DNA of 64,000 nt from Vibrio pomeroyi. GTDB taxonomy: Bacteria; Pseudomonadota; Gammaproteobacteria; Enterobacterales; Vibrionaceae. The stretch spans positions 3,100,001 through 3,164,000 of the forward strand of contig NZ_AP025506.1 in NCBI RefSeq assembly GCF_024347595.1. The letters run 5' to 3'. The notes beneath the pieces were generated by a model. That model saw only the letters and a list, made by a program, of their open reading frames with translations, was not told the origin of the DNA and made no database searches. This document shows, piece by piece, positions 18,846 through 30,176 of the stretch (the first letter of the stretch is position 1; the number at the start of each line of letters is the position of its first letter). The position numbers were made by a program, and so were the translations under genes.

Positions 18846-19892
18846 TTATTGCTCGTAGCTTCTTTCTACGTGTACTTCTTCAACCAATTCGCGAACGATC
18901 GCTGTTGCGAAACAACCCGCATCAAGAGAGAACTTAAGCGTGACATTATCTTCGTTCACTTCCCAAGTTAAATCCGTTGGTTTCAGTGACGCTTCACGGC
19001 GATCATGGCGCATACGGTTACCACGAATCAGAGCCATTAGATCTGGTTCAGCATCAAGGTGTTTCTGTTCTAGAGCTTGAGACTCATCAGTCGTTGGCAA
19101 GGCATTATCGCCAGCCAAAGCAACAGTCATCAAAGCAGAACCGCTCGCGATGTCTTGGTTTACAGCTTCAATGTTGTCAGCCGTTACCGTTAGTTGAGCG
19201 CCGTCTTTCAGCACGATATCGCCAACCAATGCTGATGCAAACGCATCTTGCTCAATACGGTCTGAAAGGATTAGGTTGTAAATCCACGAGCGCGCAGCAG
19301 AAAGGTACAAGCTGCGTTTATTCTGGTTACGAGTACGAACGTTATCACGACCCCAACGACGAGCTTCAGATAGGTTGTTACCTTCATTACCAAAACGCTG
19401 AGCACCAAAGTAGTTTGGCACGCCCACTTGAGCGACTTTTTCCAAACGCTTTACCACATCTTCGCAATCCGTTACTTCAGACAAGGTCAACTCAAATTGG
19501 TTGCCAACTAAATCGCCTGGACGTAACTTTTTGTTATGACGTGCTGTCGCTAGGATTTCAATGCTTGGGTATTGTGCTAAGAACGCTGAAAAGTCAGGCT
19601 CACCTTTCGGTAGGTGAACGCTCAACCACTGCTCTGTCACTGCGTGACGGTCTTTCAAACCCGCCCAGCTCACGTCTTTAGACTTAACACCGCAAGCCTT
19701 AGCCAACTCATTCGCCACGAAGCTCGTGTTCTCACCCGTTTTACGGATGCGAACCATGAGATGCTCGCCTTCGCCAGTAAATTCAAAACCCAAGTCTTCA
19801 TTAACGACAAAGTGTTCGGCTTTTGCTTTTAGTTTTGCTTTTGCAGTTGGTTTACCGTTTAGATAATCCAATGAAGATAAAATATCTGACAT
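18846..19892 (-). CDS. truD: tRNA pseudouridine(13) synthase TruD
   Basis: Makes pseudouridine at tRNA-Glu position 13. The 348-residue product from MSDILSSLDYLNGKPTAKA contains GLKDRHAVTEQW with catalytic Asp81, the NYFGAQRFG segment and the TRNQNKRSLYLSAARSWIYN region of the family. ATG at 19892 fits family starts; an in-frame GTG at 19922 would overlap the end of ispF. Lies between ispF and surE in the conserved order. The opposite strand holds a long open frame that I regard as a shadow. Confidence 0.96.
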   Translation of the reverse strand: MSDILSSLDYLNGKPTAKAKLKAKAEHFVVNEDLGFEFTGEGEHLMVRIRKTGENTSFVANELAKACGVKSKDVSWAGLKDRHAVTEQWLSVHLPKGEPDFSAFLAQYPSIEILATARHNKKLRPGDLVGNQFELTLSEVTDCEDVVKRLEKVAQVGVPNYFGAQRFGNEGNNLSEARRWGRDNVRTRNQNKRSLYLSAARSWIYNLILSDRIEQDAFASALVGDIVLKDGAQLTVTADNIEAVNQDIASGSALMTVALAGDNALPTTDESQALEQKHLDAEPDLMALIRGNRMRHDRREASLKPTDLTWEVNEDNVTLKFSLDAGCFATAIVRELVEEVHVERSYEQ

Positions 19893-19914
19893 GCTGTTCT
19901 TTTCGTGTTGGTGC

Positions 19915-20397
19915 TTACGCACTTTTGGTAATTAGGACCACCGCTTCACATGCGATGCCCTCTTTGCGACCTGTAAAACCTAAACGCTCTGTGGTCGTGG
20001 CTTTTACATTCACATTACTGATGCTGGTTTCTAAGTCTTGTGCAATAGCTTGGCACATCGATTCTATATGAAGCGCCATTTTTGGTGCTTGCGCCATGAT
20101 AGTAATGTCGGCATTACCAATCACGTAGCCTTGCTCTTTTACTCGACGATAAACATCTTTCAATAACTCACGGCTGTCTGCCCCTTTCCACTCATCATCA
20201 GTATCTGGGAAATGACGACCGATATCACCCGCAGCAATCGCACCTAATAAAGCGTCACATAACGCATGCAGGGCAACATCACCGTCTGAGTGTGCAATAA
20301 GACCTTGTTCATAAGGGACGCTCACGCCACCAATAATTACCGGGCCTTCACCACCAAACTTATGTACATCAAAGCCATGGCCAATACGAATCATCAT
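19915..20397 (-). CDS. ispF: 2-C-methyl-D-erythritol 2,4-cyclodiphosphate synthase
   Basis: Fifth enzyme of the MEP isoprenoid pathway, closing CDP-ME 2-phosphate to MEcPP. The 160-residue product has [10 protein letters not shown] (Zn ligands Asp and His near residues 9 and 11), [19 protein letters not shown] (third ligand His) and [16 protein letters not shown] near the C-terminus. Start ATG overlaps the ispD stop in TAATG, implying translational coupling; a second ATG one codon on could be used. Confidence 0.97.
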   Translation of the reverse strand: MMIRIGHGFDVHKFGGEGPVIIGGVSVPYEQGLIAHSDGDVALHALCDALLGAIAAGDIGRHFPDTDDEWKGADSRELLKDVYRRVKEQGYVIGNADITIMAQAPKMALHIESMCQAIAQDLETSISNVNVKATTTERLGFTGRKEGIACEAVVLITKSA

Positions 20398-21098
20398 TAT
20401 TCCTTATTCTGACTTAAATAGAACTCAGCGAGCGCTAAATCTTCTGGCTGAGTAATCTTAAAATTATCTGAACGCCCAGCGATTAAAGCGGGCGATAAAC
20501 CTTTCCACTCAAAAGCGGAAGCTTCATCGGTAATCGAAACACCTTGTTGAAGCGCCTCACTCAATGCATTCCACAGAGGCTCGGCTTTAAACATTTGCGG
20601 CGTCAGTGCGTGCCATAAATCAGCTCGTTCAACGGTATGCTCAATCTGCCCTTGGGCACCTCGCTTCATCGTGTCACGAACGGGCGCGGCCAAAATAGCC
20701 CCGACATCATGGTTCATCGCACCTGAGATCAACTTATCGATATCACCCAATTGAACACAAGGCCTTGCGGCATCGTGGACCATTACCCAATCACCGAGCT
20801 GTTGCTCAGCTATGTAATCTAAAGCAGAGAGTACGGAGTCCGCTCTTTCGCTTCCACCAGGGACTCTGATCACTTGTGGGTTCTGATTAAGGGCAAGTTC
20901 TGGGTAGTATGGGTCATCATCGCTAATCGCGACGACAATTTGAGAGACTTGTGGGTGAGACAATAATTTCTCAACCGTGTGTTCTAAAATCGTTGTGCCG
21001 TTAATCTTAAGATATTGCTTAGGACGGTCGGCCTGCATTCGGCTACCCACGCCCGCCGCAGGTACAACAGCAATCACGCTTTGAAGTTGAGTCGACAT
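20397..21098 (-). CDS. ispD: 2-C-methyl-D-erythritol 4-phosphate cytidylyltransferase
   Basis: Third MEP pathway enzyme, joining CTP to MEP. The 233-residue product has the glycine-rich nucleotide-binding [18 protein letters not shown] (residues about 13-30), [11 protein letters not shown] and the [10 protein letters not shown] segment. Its ATG overlaps the ftsB stop (TAATG) and its stop overlaps ispF's ATG, so ftsB-ispD-ispF form a tightly coupled unit. Confidence 0.97.
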   Translation of the reverse strand: MSTQLQSVIAVVPAAGVGSRMQADRPKQYLKINGTTILEHTVEKLLSHPQVSQIVVAISDDDPYYPELALNQNPQVIRVPGGSERADSVLSALDYIAEQQLGDWVMVHDAARPCVQLGDIDKLISGAMNHDVGAILAAPVRDTMKRGAQGQIEHTVERADLWHALTPQMFKAEPLWNALSEALQQGVSITDEASAFEWKGLSPALIAGRSDNFKITQPEDLALAEFYLSQNKE

Positions 21099-21379
21099 TA
21101 ATGGGATTCCTCACCAATGATGCGATAAAACGTTTCGCCTTCTTTTACCATTCCAAGTTCATGACGTGCACGCTCTTCTATCGCGTCTAAGCCTTGGCGT
21201 AGATCGTCGATTTCGGCAAACATCTCGGCATTACGAACATGCAGCTTTTCGTTTACTTGTTGCTGAACTTGGATTTCGTTGTTCACACCGTAGTAATCAG
21301 AGATACCATTTTTACCGAGCCACAGTGTGTGTTGTAGCCAGCCAAACACTATGAGCAGTACTAAAGCAAAAATTCGCAT
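21098..21379 (-). CDS. ftsB: cell division protein FtsB
   Basis: Bitopic divisome protein forming the FtsQLB complex that activates septal wall synthesis. The 93-residue product starts [25 protein letters not shown], a single membrane segment, followed by a coiled coil (residues about 32-70) and the conserved [19 protein letters not shown] end. First gene of the ftsB-ispD-ispF-truD-surE-pcm-nlpD-rpoS run; its promoter must lie just above 21379, next to the repeat-rich region. Confidence 0.96.
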   Translation of the reverse strand: MRIFALVLLIVFGWLQHTLWLGKNGISDYYGVNNEIQVQQQVNEKLHVRNAEMFAEIDDLRQGLDAIEERARHELGMVKEGETFYRIIGEESH

Positions 21380-21510
21380 AACACCTTTCGCCGGTTGAAA
21401 AAGAAGGAACTAGAATAAGGCACATATATACCATAATGAGCTTATTGGTGCGAGATATGTGGCGTAAGGGAATCAATAAGTAGGAGAATTATTGTTGTTC
21501 GAAACCTGTA

Positions 21511-21879
21511 ATAAGATTCTCAACGCCCTCCTCCATCGATCTCGATAATGACGAACAAACTATTCCAGACGAAACAACCAAAGACAGAACGTCTTTCCTA
21601 AATCACGTCACCCGTTATTCCCAAGAAGGAGGAACGACTGAGTTGGGAATCTATCGAGGTAAACGCAAATAAGAGATTCCCTATTCCTTCCTTCGTCAGT
21701 CTAGGGAATGACGAAGGATACAAACGACTGCAGACGAAAGAACCGAAGACAGAGTATCTTTCCTAAGTCACGTGCCCCGTCATTCCCAAGAAGGAGGAAC
21801 GACTGAGTTGGGAATCTATCGAGGCAAACGCAAATAAGAGATCCCCCCGATTCCTTCCTTCGTCAGTCTAGGGAATAAC
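21511..21879. repeat. tandem array of REP-like palindromic elements downstream of eno
   Basis: Two near-identical units of about 165 bases (roughly 21550-21712 and 21713-21879) each end in a palindromic element: 21614-21712 and 21779-21879. Each element opens with GTCATTCCC (or GTTATTCCC), closes with GGGAATGAC (or GGGAATAAC), and contains two internal stem-loops (ttccca/tgggaa and attccct/agggaat). A decayed half copy lies at 21511-21552. No open reading frame is involved, so these look like non-autonomous intergenic elements. Confidence 0.85.
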
Positions 21880-21890
21880 GAACTTTAGAT

Positions 21891-22071
21891 GTAACAAGGA
21901 GGAGCTTTAAAACCTAGAGCTTCTTCCCGTCATTTTTTACAGACAAAAAAACGCCCTACCGAAGTAGAGCGTTTTAAAAAGCTTTAAGCTAATAATTCGC
22001 TAGGAATTATTGACCTTTAACTTCTTTAAGACCGCTTTCGTTGTAAAAAGGAGGAGCTTTAGAACCTAGAG
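21891..22071 (-). repeat. degenerate tandem duplicates of the eno 3' end and terminator
   Basis: The last codons of eno are repeated at 22007-22071: on the minus strand it reads [23 protein letters not shown], compared with [19 protein letters not shown] in eno. A third, truncated copy at about 21891-21928 keeps only the ALG-KAPP part. A separate terminator hairpin lies between the copies. The offset between the two complete copies is 151 bases. None can be expressed as a gene; it is duplicated tail sequence. Confidence 0.8.
21947..21975 (-). terminator. duplicated copy of the eno terminator
   Basis: Stem aaaacgc-c-cta/tag-a-gcgtttt with A and T flanks, at the same relative position after the duplicate eno tail as the real terminator after eno. 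It differs in stem sequence from the real one, with both strands changed. Confidence 0.7.
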
Positions 22072-22101
22072 ATTCTTTACTCCACCTTTCTGCAGACAAA
22101 A

Positions 22102-22127
22102 AAATGCCCCGCATAAGCGAGGCATTT
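22102..22127 (-). terminator. Rho-independent terminator of eno
   Basis: Stem aaatgcc-c-cgc/gcg-a-ggcattt with a 4-base loop, about 30 bases after the eno stop and followed by a U run on the minus strand. Confidence 0.88.
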
Positions 22128-22157
22128 AAAAAGCTTAAATTAACAATTCACTAGGAA

Positions 22158-23513
<1,356 letters not shown>

Positions 23514-23537
23514 TTACGCAGCTACCTGTATTCCTTT

Positions 23538-25250
<1,713 letters not shown>

Positions 25251-25328
25251 TTATCGCCACAACGTGAAATCTATCACACTGCTATTTTTTATTTTTTGCT
25301 TCAAATCAATTCATGATAAAAGCTTTGG

Positions 25329-26126
25329 TTATCTTTTCTCCGCCACTTTGACTTCATCCCACATGGAATCAAGCTGTTGTAGTGAAAAATCGGTCAAATT
25401 TTTATCTTGCTGACGAACTTTTTGTTCCACCCCTTTAAAGCGACGCGAAAACTTCAGATTGGCTTTGTTCAGCGCCGTTTCTGGATTTTTACCTAAATGT
25501 CGCACCAAATTGACCGTCGCAAACAGCAAATCACCTAACTCTTCTTCAACCAAATCTTCGTTAGGTGTGACTTGAAGCGCCTCTTCCAGCACCTCGTCAA
25601 CTTCCTCTAAAACCTTATCCGCGACGGGGCCAATTGAGTCCCAATCAAAGCCAAATTTCGCGACCTGCTTTTGAATCTTTGTAGCACGCGAAAGCGCAGG
25701 TAGAGAGTTTGGTATTGAGTCTAGAATACTTTCTTGAGTTTTGCCTGCTTGTGCTTTTTCTTTGGCTTTTTCCGCTTCCCAGTTAGCATTGATTTCTTCA
25801 TCACTGGCAAACTCGGTATCAGAGAACACATGCGGGTGACGTCGTGTTAACTTCTCATTGATGCCGTCAACCACATCAGAGAACTCAAAAAGCCCCTGCT
25901 CTTTCGCTAACTGGCTATAGAAGATCACCTGAAACAGCAAGTCACCCAACTCTTCTTGTAGGTTCGGCCAATCTTTGTTGTGAATCGCATCCACCACTTC
26001 GTAGGTCTCTTCGATAGTATGCGGGACAATTGTTTCAAAATTTTGTTTTAAATCCCAAGGACAGCCACCTTCTGGATCGCGCAGCTTAGTCATGATCTGT
26101 TCAAGTTGTTCAATCGGGTGATTCAT
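25329..26126 (-). CDS. mazG: nucleoside triphosphate pyrophosphohydrolase MazG
   Basis: Hydrolyses NTPs to NMPs and pyrophosphate, and lowers ppGpp indirectly in E. coli. The 265-residue product contains two MazG domains: the first with [21 protein letters not shown] and [17 protein letters not shown], the second with FGFDWDS and [18 protein letters not shown], both with the acidic EExxD metal sites. ATG at 26126 has AGGAAG 6 bases upstream. Located between relA and pyrG as in E. coli, though a terminator and a palindromic repeat separate it from relA here. Confidence 0.96.
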   Translation of the reverse strand: MNHPIEQLEQIMTKLRDPEGGCPWDLKQNFETIVPHTIEETYEVVDAIHNKDWPNLQEELGDLLFQVIFYSQLAKEQGLFEFSDVVDGINEKLTRRHPHVFSDTEFASDEEINANWEAEKAKEKAQAGKTQESILDSIPNSLPALSRATKIQKQVAKFGFDWDSIGPVADKVLEEVDEVLEEALQVTPNEDLVEEELGDLLFATVNLVRHLGKNPETALNKANLKFSRRFKGVEQKVRQQDKNLTDFSLQQLDSMWDEVKVAEKR

Positions 26127-26181
26127 CGTTTTCTTCCTATTACTGTCTTTGATTTTTAAATTTATAACGTCTTCTAAAACT

Positions 26182-26214
26182 AAAAAAGGTGAGCAGCCAA
26201 AACCACTCACCTTT
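26182..26214 (-). terminator. Rho-independent terminator of relA
   Basis: 9-bp stem aaaggtgag/ctcaccttt followed on the minus strand by a U run. It lies 120 bases after relA, beyond the palindromic element. Confidence 0.82.
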
Positions 26215-26224
26215 ATCTTTATTC

Positions 26225-26317
26225 GTCATCCCCAAGAGTGAAGAATGAGCGAGTTGGGGATCTCAAACCGCTTGGCGAGATTCCCTATCACGTTCGTCCC
26301 TCACTGTAGGGAATGAC
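26225..26317. repeat. REP-like palindromic element downstream of relA
   Basis: 93-base element opening GTCATCCCC and closing GGGAATGAC, with internal stem-loops (ccccaa/ttgggg and attccct/agggaat). It has the same layout and much the same sequence as the two elements at 21614-21712 and 21779-21879, so this is a dispersed family. Confidence 0.82.
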
Positions 26318-26334
26318 GAGGATGATACCAAATA

Positions 26335-28557
26335 TCATCCTAATCTCTTGACGCTCATTACATCTTTAATCTGCTCGACTCGGCTCGTCACTCGACTCAG
26401 AATCTCAATATTGGTCACTTCCAAATCGAAATCCATTACCGACAGCTGACGCTTGTAGTCGATGCGGCTCTTCATCGTGGTCACGCTGATCTTCTCGTTC
26501 GAGAACAGTGAGGTGATGTCTTTCAGCAAGCCATTACGCTCTAGCGCTTCAACACGCAGCGTTAGGATGTAAGAACCGACAAAGCCGTTACCCCAAACGG
26601 TATCAATGATACGTTCTGGCGCATGCAAGCTTAGCTCACTCAGTTGTTCACAGTCACTGCGGTGAACCGAGATACCACGACCTTGAGTGATGTAGCCTTT
26701 GATGGTGTCGCCTGGGATTGGCTGACAACAACGTGCAAGGTGCGTCATTAGGTTATCAACGCCTTCAACGACTACGGCATCTTTCTTTGGACGACTCTGT
26801 TGTGCTGGCTTGTTTTCCGACTCAAGCAATTTCTCTAGTGCTTTTTTGTCTTCTTCTTCGGCTGTTGGCTTATTAACCAGCGCATTGATGTGATTAACCA
26901 CTTGGTTAATGCGCAAGTCGCCACTACCGATACCGGCATAAAGCTCATCTGGTGTGTTCACGTTAAAGCGTCTTAGCGCGTATTGGTCAGCATCTTTGAG
27001 AGTTGCACCAACCTTCGCTAATTCAACCTCAAGGATGTCACGACCCGCTTCTAGGTTCTTCTCACGACTTTGCGCGCGGAACCATGCATTGATTTTCGCT
27101 CGAGCACGTCCAGAGTGAACGAAACCTGTGGTTGGGTTCAGCCAATCGCGAGATGGGTTCGGCTCTTTCTGGGTGATGATCTCTACTTGGTCGCCCATTG
27201 ATAGCTTATGGGTGAACGGTACGATACGCCCTGCCACTTTGGCACCGATACAACGGTGACCAACCATCGAGTGGATGTGATAAGCGAAGTCCAACGGAGT
27301 TGCACCCATTGGCAAGTCGACCACGTCACCACGCGGTGTAAACGCGTATACGCGGTCATCGAAGACTTGGCTACGAACTTCATCCAGCATCTCGCCAGAA
27401 TCCGACATCTCTTCTTGCCAATCGATAAGCTTACGCAACCAAGTAATTTTCTCGTCGTAACCACTGCGACCGCTTGAAGCGCCTTCTTTGTACTTCCAGT
27501 GCGCCGCAACGCCAAGCTCGGAGTCTTCGTGCATCTGCTTGGTACGGATCTGAATCTCAATGGTCTTGCCTTCAGGGCCAAGAACAACCGTGTGAATCGA
27601 CTGGTAACCATTTGGCTTAGGATTCGCCACGTAGTCATCAAATTCGCTTGGTAGATGTTTGTATTTGGTATGAACGACACCTAGACCGGCATAACAGTCT
27701 TGAAGTTGGTCGGCGATGATACGCACAGCTCGAACGTCAAAAAGCTCATCGAAGGCCAAGCCTTTCTTCTGCATTTTGCGCCAGATGCTGTAGATGTGTT
27801 TTGGTCGACCGCTGACTTCAGCATTAATGCTTGAACGGTTCATTTCTGCCGTTAAGTCGTCAACGAAATCTGTAATGTATTGTTCACGTACGATGCGACG
27901 CTCAGACAACTGCTTAGCGATCTGCTTGTAAGTGTCTGGTTGTTGGTAGCGGAATGCGTAATCTTCGATTTCCCACTTAAGCTGACCAATGCCGAGACGG
28001 TTAGCCAGTGGTGCATAGATGTTAGAACACTCTTTTGCTGCCGCGCGGCGCACAGCATCAGGCGCTTTTTTCACCTCGATAAGGTTACAGATTCGCTCTG
28101 CTAGCTTGATGACTACGCAGCGGAAGTCGTCAACCATTGCTAATAGCATGCGACGAACGTTATCGACTTGACCCGAGGCTGCACTGCCTTCAAGGGTCAC
28201 GTTAAGCTGGCCCAAGGCCGCCATTTCTTCAACGCCATCAATCAACTTTACGGTTTCTTTGCCGTAGCTTTCTTCAAACGCTTCGCGCTCAAAAACGCCG
28301 CTAGAGACGACGGGGAAAAGTTGTGCAGCAATTAAAGTGGCACGGTCCATGGACAAGGTGACCAAGATTTCGATCATCTCTCGGCCACGCCAAAGCAAGA
28401 GCGATGCTTGCTCGTGATCTTTTAAAAGTTCTTCACAGTGACGATAAACTTTAATCAGTTTATTCGAGGTTTTTGCGTCTTGATTCAATGACGCAATCCA
28501 ACTTTCTAGCTCAAACTGTTCGCTTGGGTTTAAATGTGCGCTTCGTACCGCAACCAT
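26335..28557 (-). CDS. relA: GTP pyrophosphokinase RelA
   Basis: Ribosome-linked (p)ppGpp synthetase of the stringent response. The 740-residue product has an N-terminal HD-like domain in which the catalytic His-Asp pair appears lost, the synthetase domain (GRPKHIYSIWRKMQKKGLAFDELFDVRAVRII, NPKPNGYQSIHTVV), a TGS domain from about residue 400 (VYAFTPRGDVVDLPMGATPLDFAYHIHS), a zinc-finger-type region (ARCCQPIPGD) and a C-terminal ACT domain. ATG at 28557 follows the E. coli start; an ATG one codon upstream is also possible. rlmD lies upstream, mazG downstream. Confidence 0.97.
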   Translation of the reverse strand: MVAVRSAHLNPSEQFELESWIASLNQDAKTSNKLIKVYRHCEELLKDHEQASLLLWRGREMIEILVTLSMDRATLIAAQLFPVVSSGVFEREAFEESYGKETVKLIDGVEEMAALGQLNVTLEGSAASGQVDNVRRMLLAMVDDFRCVVIKLAERICNLIEVKKAPDAVRRAAAKECSNIYAPLANRLGIGQLKWEIEDYAFRYQQPDTYKQIAKQLSERRIVREQYITDFVDDLTAEMNRSSINAEVSGRPKHIYSIWRKMQKKGLAFDELFDVRAVRIIADQLQDCYAGLGVVHTKYKHLPSEFDDYVANPKPNGYQSIHTVVLGPEGKTIEIQIRTKQMHEDSELGVAAHWKYKEGASSGRSGYDEKITWLRKLIDWQEEMSDSGEMLDEVRSQVFDDRVYAFTPRGDVVDLPMGATPLDFAYHIHSMVGHRCIGAKVAGRIVPFTHKLSMGDQVEIITQKEPNPSRDWLNPTTGFVHSGRARAKINAWFRAQSREKNLEAGRDILEVELAKVGATLKDADQYALRRFNVNTPDELYAGIGSGDLRINQVVNHINALVNKPTAEEEDKKALEKLLESENKPAQQSRPKKDAVVVEGVDNLMTHLARCCQPIPGDTIKGYITQGRGISVHRSDCEQLSELSLHAPERIIDTVWGNGFVGSYILTLRVEALERNGLLKDITSLFSNEKISVTTMKSRIDYKRQLSVMDFDLEVTNIEILSRVTSRVEQIKDVMSVKRLG

Positions 28558-28691
28558 CATGCCTTCCTAGTTATTCTGTTTATACCCAATTCAATATGAC
28601 TAACTGGTTCCAAGTTAGTTCGACCATATTGATATCAGCGCAAGTTTCCCTGCGCCTTTGTGATTCATTTTGAAGCCTTGTTTAAGGGCCT

Positions 28692-30011
28692 CTAAGCCTT
28701 GATAAAGAGAGCCATGGATTCTAGATGACTGGTATGTGGGAACATGTCCAACATACCAAGCTTGGCTAATTGGTAGCCTTGTTTTTCCAAGCTCTCAGAA
28801 TCTCTAGCTAGAGTAGCAGGATTACACGAAACATAAACCACACGCTTCGCTCCTAACGCTGAAATTTGATCAACGATCCCACTCGCTCCAGCCCTTGCAG
28901 GGTCGAGCAATACTTTATCGAATTTCTCTTTTGCCCAAGGCTGTGAAGATAAGTCTTCTTCAAGGTTCGCTTGGTAAAACTCGGTATTACTCAATTGGTT
29001 TAATTCTGCATTCGACGTGGCCTGTTGTACCATTTCGTCAACACCTTCAACACCAACCACAAACGCCGATTGCTGTGCGATAGGCAGACTGAAGTTACCT
29101 AACCCACAAAACAGGTCAAGCACTCGCTCATCCGCTTTAGGTTCTAACCACTCAATCGCTTGAGCCACCATCTGTTGGTTTACCTTCTGGTTAACCTGAA
29201 TAAAGTGGTTTGGTTCAAACGGCAATGTCACACCCGTTTCTTTATAAGCTGGCGCATCACCCACTAAGCGAAGTAATTTGTCGGTTTCTGGCATCAAGTA
29301 CAGAGTCGCATCTTCCTCTTTCGCTAACGCAATCAGCGCTTGCTCATCTTTTTCTACCAAAGGCTTAAGGTGACGCAGCACCATAACAGGGCCAGTATCA
29401 CCCAATACCAATTCAACGTGTCCTAAAGAGGTAAGGTTGCTGAAAGTGTTGAGTAAATTTTTCAGCTTTGGCAGCAAGACATTAAGACGAGGATCAAGCA
29501 CGGCACAGTCAGTGATGTTTTCAATCTGTTTGCTTTGCTTCTTACGGAATCCAAACTGAAGCTTCTGTGTTTTCTTATCAACAAACAGGCTGATGCGCGC
29601 ACGACGACGATAACCGGTTTCATCACCCACAATCGGTTGGGCAACTTCGGTCTTATCCGTCTTATATTGGTTCATTAAGTGCGTGAGAGATTGCGCCTTG
29701 TGCTCAATCTGAGATTCGTAACCAAGGTGCTGAAGATGGCAGCCACCACACTGATTAAAGTGTTTACAAAAAGGCTTTAAACGTTGCTCGCTCGGCTTCA
29801 ATAATTTGATGAGTTTCGCGCGTGAAAATTTACTCTTACTCTCAGTAAGTTGAATAACCACCTGCTCACCAGGCAATGCGCCATCAATGAAAACAGGTTT
29901 GTTTTTCTGATAAGCGATACCAGCGCCATTGTGATCCATTCGTTCAACTAAAACCGATTGATGCTTGGTCTCGAGTTGAGTTTTCTTTTTTGGTTGGAAA
30001 AAACGTGCCAT
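28692..30011 (-). CDS. rlmD: 23S rRNA (uracil(1939)-C5)-methyltransferase RlmD
   Basis: SAM-dependent enzyme that makes m5U1939. The 439-residue product has an N-terminal TRAM domain (residues about 15-70), iron-sulphur ligands C82, C88 and C91 plus a later Cys in TDCAVLDP, the SAM motif [16 protein letters not shown] and the catalytic segment [11 protein letters not shown] near residue 395. Start ATG at 30011. It sits upstream of relA and is divergent from barA, the E. coli order too. Confidence 0.97.
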   Translation of the reverse strand: MARFFQPKKKTQLETKHQSVLVERMDHNGAGIAYQKNKPVFIDGALPGEQVVIQLTESKSKFSRAKLIKLLKPSEQRLKPFCKHFNQCGGCHLQHLGYESQIEHKAQSLTHLMNQYKTDKTEVAQPIVGDETGYRRRARISLFVDKKTQKLQFGFRKKQSKQIENITDCAVLDPRLNVLLPKLKNLLNTFSNLTSLGHVELVLGDTGPVMVLRHLKPLVEKDEQALIALAKEEDATLYLMPETDKLLRLVGDAPAYKETGVTLPFEPNHFIQVNQKVNQQMVAQAIEWLEPKADERVLDLFCGLGNFSLPIAQQSAFVVGVEGVDEMVQQATSNAELNQLSNTEFYQANLEEDLSSQPWAKEKFDKVLLDPARAGASGIVDQISALGAKRVVYVSCNPATLARDSESLEKQGYQLAKLGMLDMFPHTSHLESMALFIKA

Positions 30012-30176
30012 TGCTTGCGCCTAATGTATCTTTTAATAAGTAATTGGTATCCAGGACTCATTATTCTGTCTTGGAATCATTGTCGAACGTCACGGCTTTG
30101 ATTAAGCTTACCGTTCACTTAACCGCCATTGTGTGCGTTATTTTCCCATATCCAGACCTCGATGTAATTAAAGAAC

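Noticed and set aside
18977..19681. 234-codon open frame antisense to truD
   Set aside because: TruD on the other strand has clear family motifs; the antisense frame is rich in Gln/Leu/His as expected of a shadow and has no start context.
21380..22157. Insertion sequence in the eno-ftsB gap
   Set aside because: No transposase frame or flanking target duplication was seen; only short palindromic and duplicated eno sequence is present.
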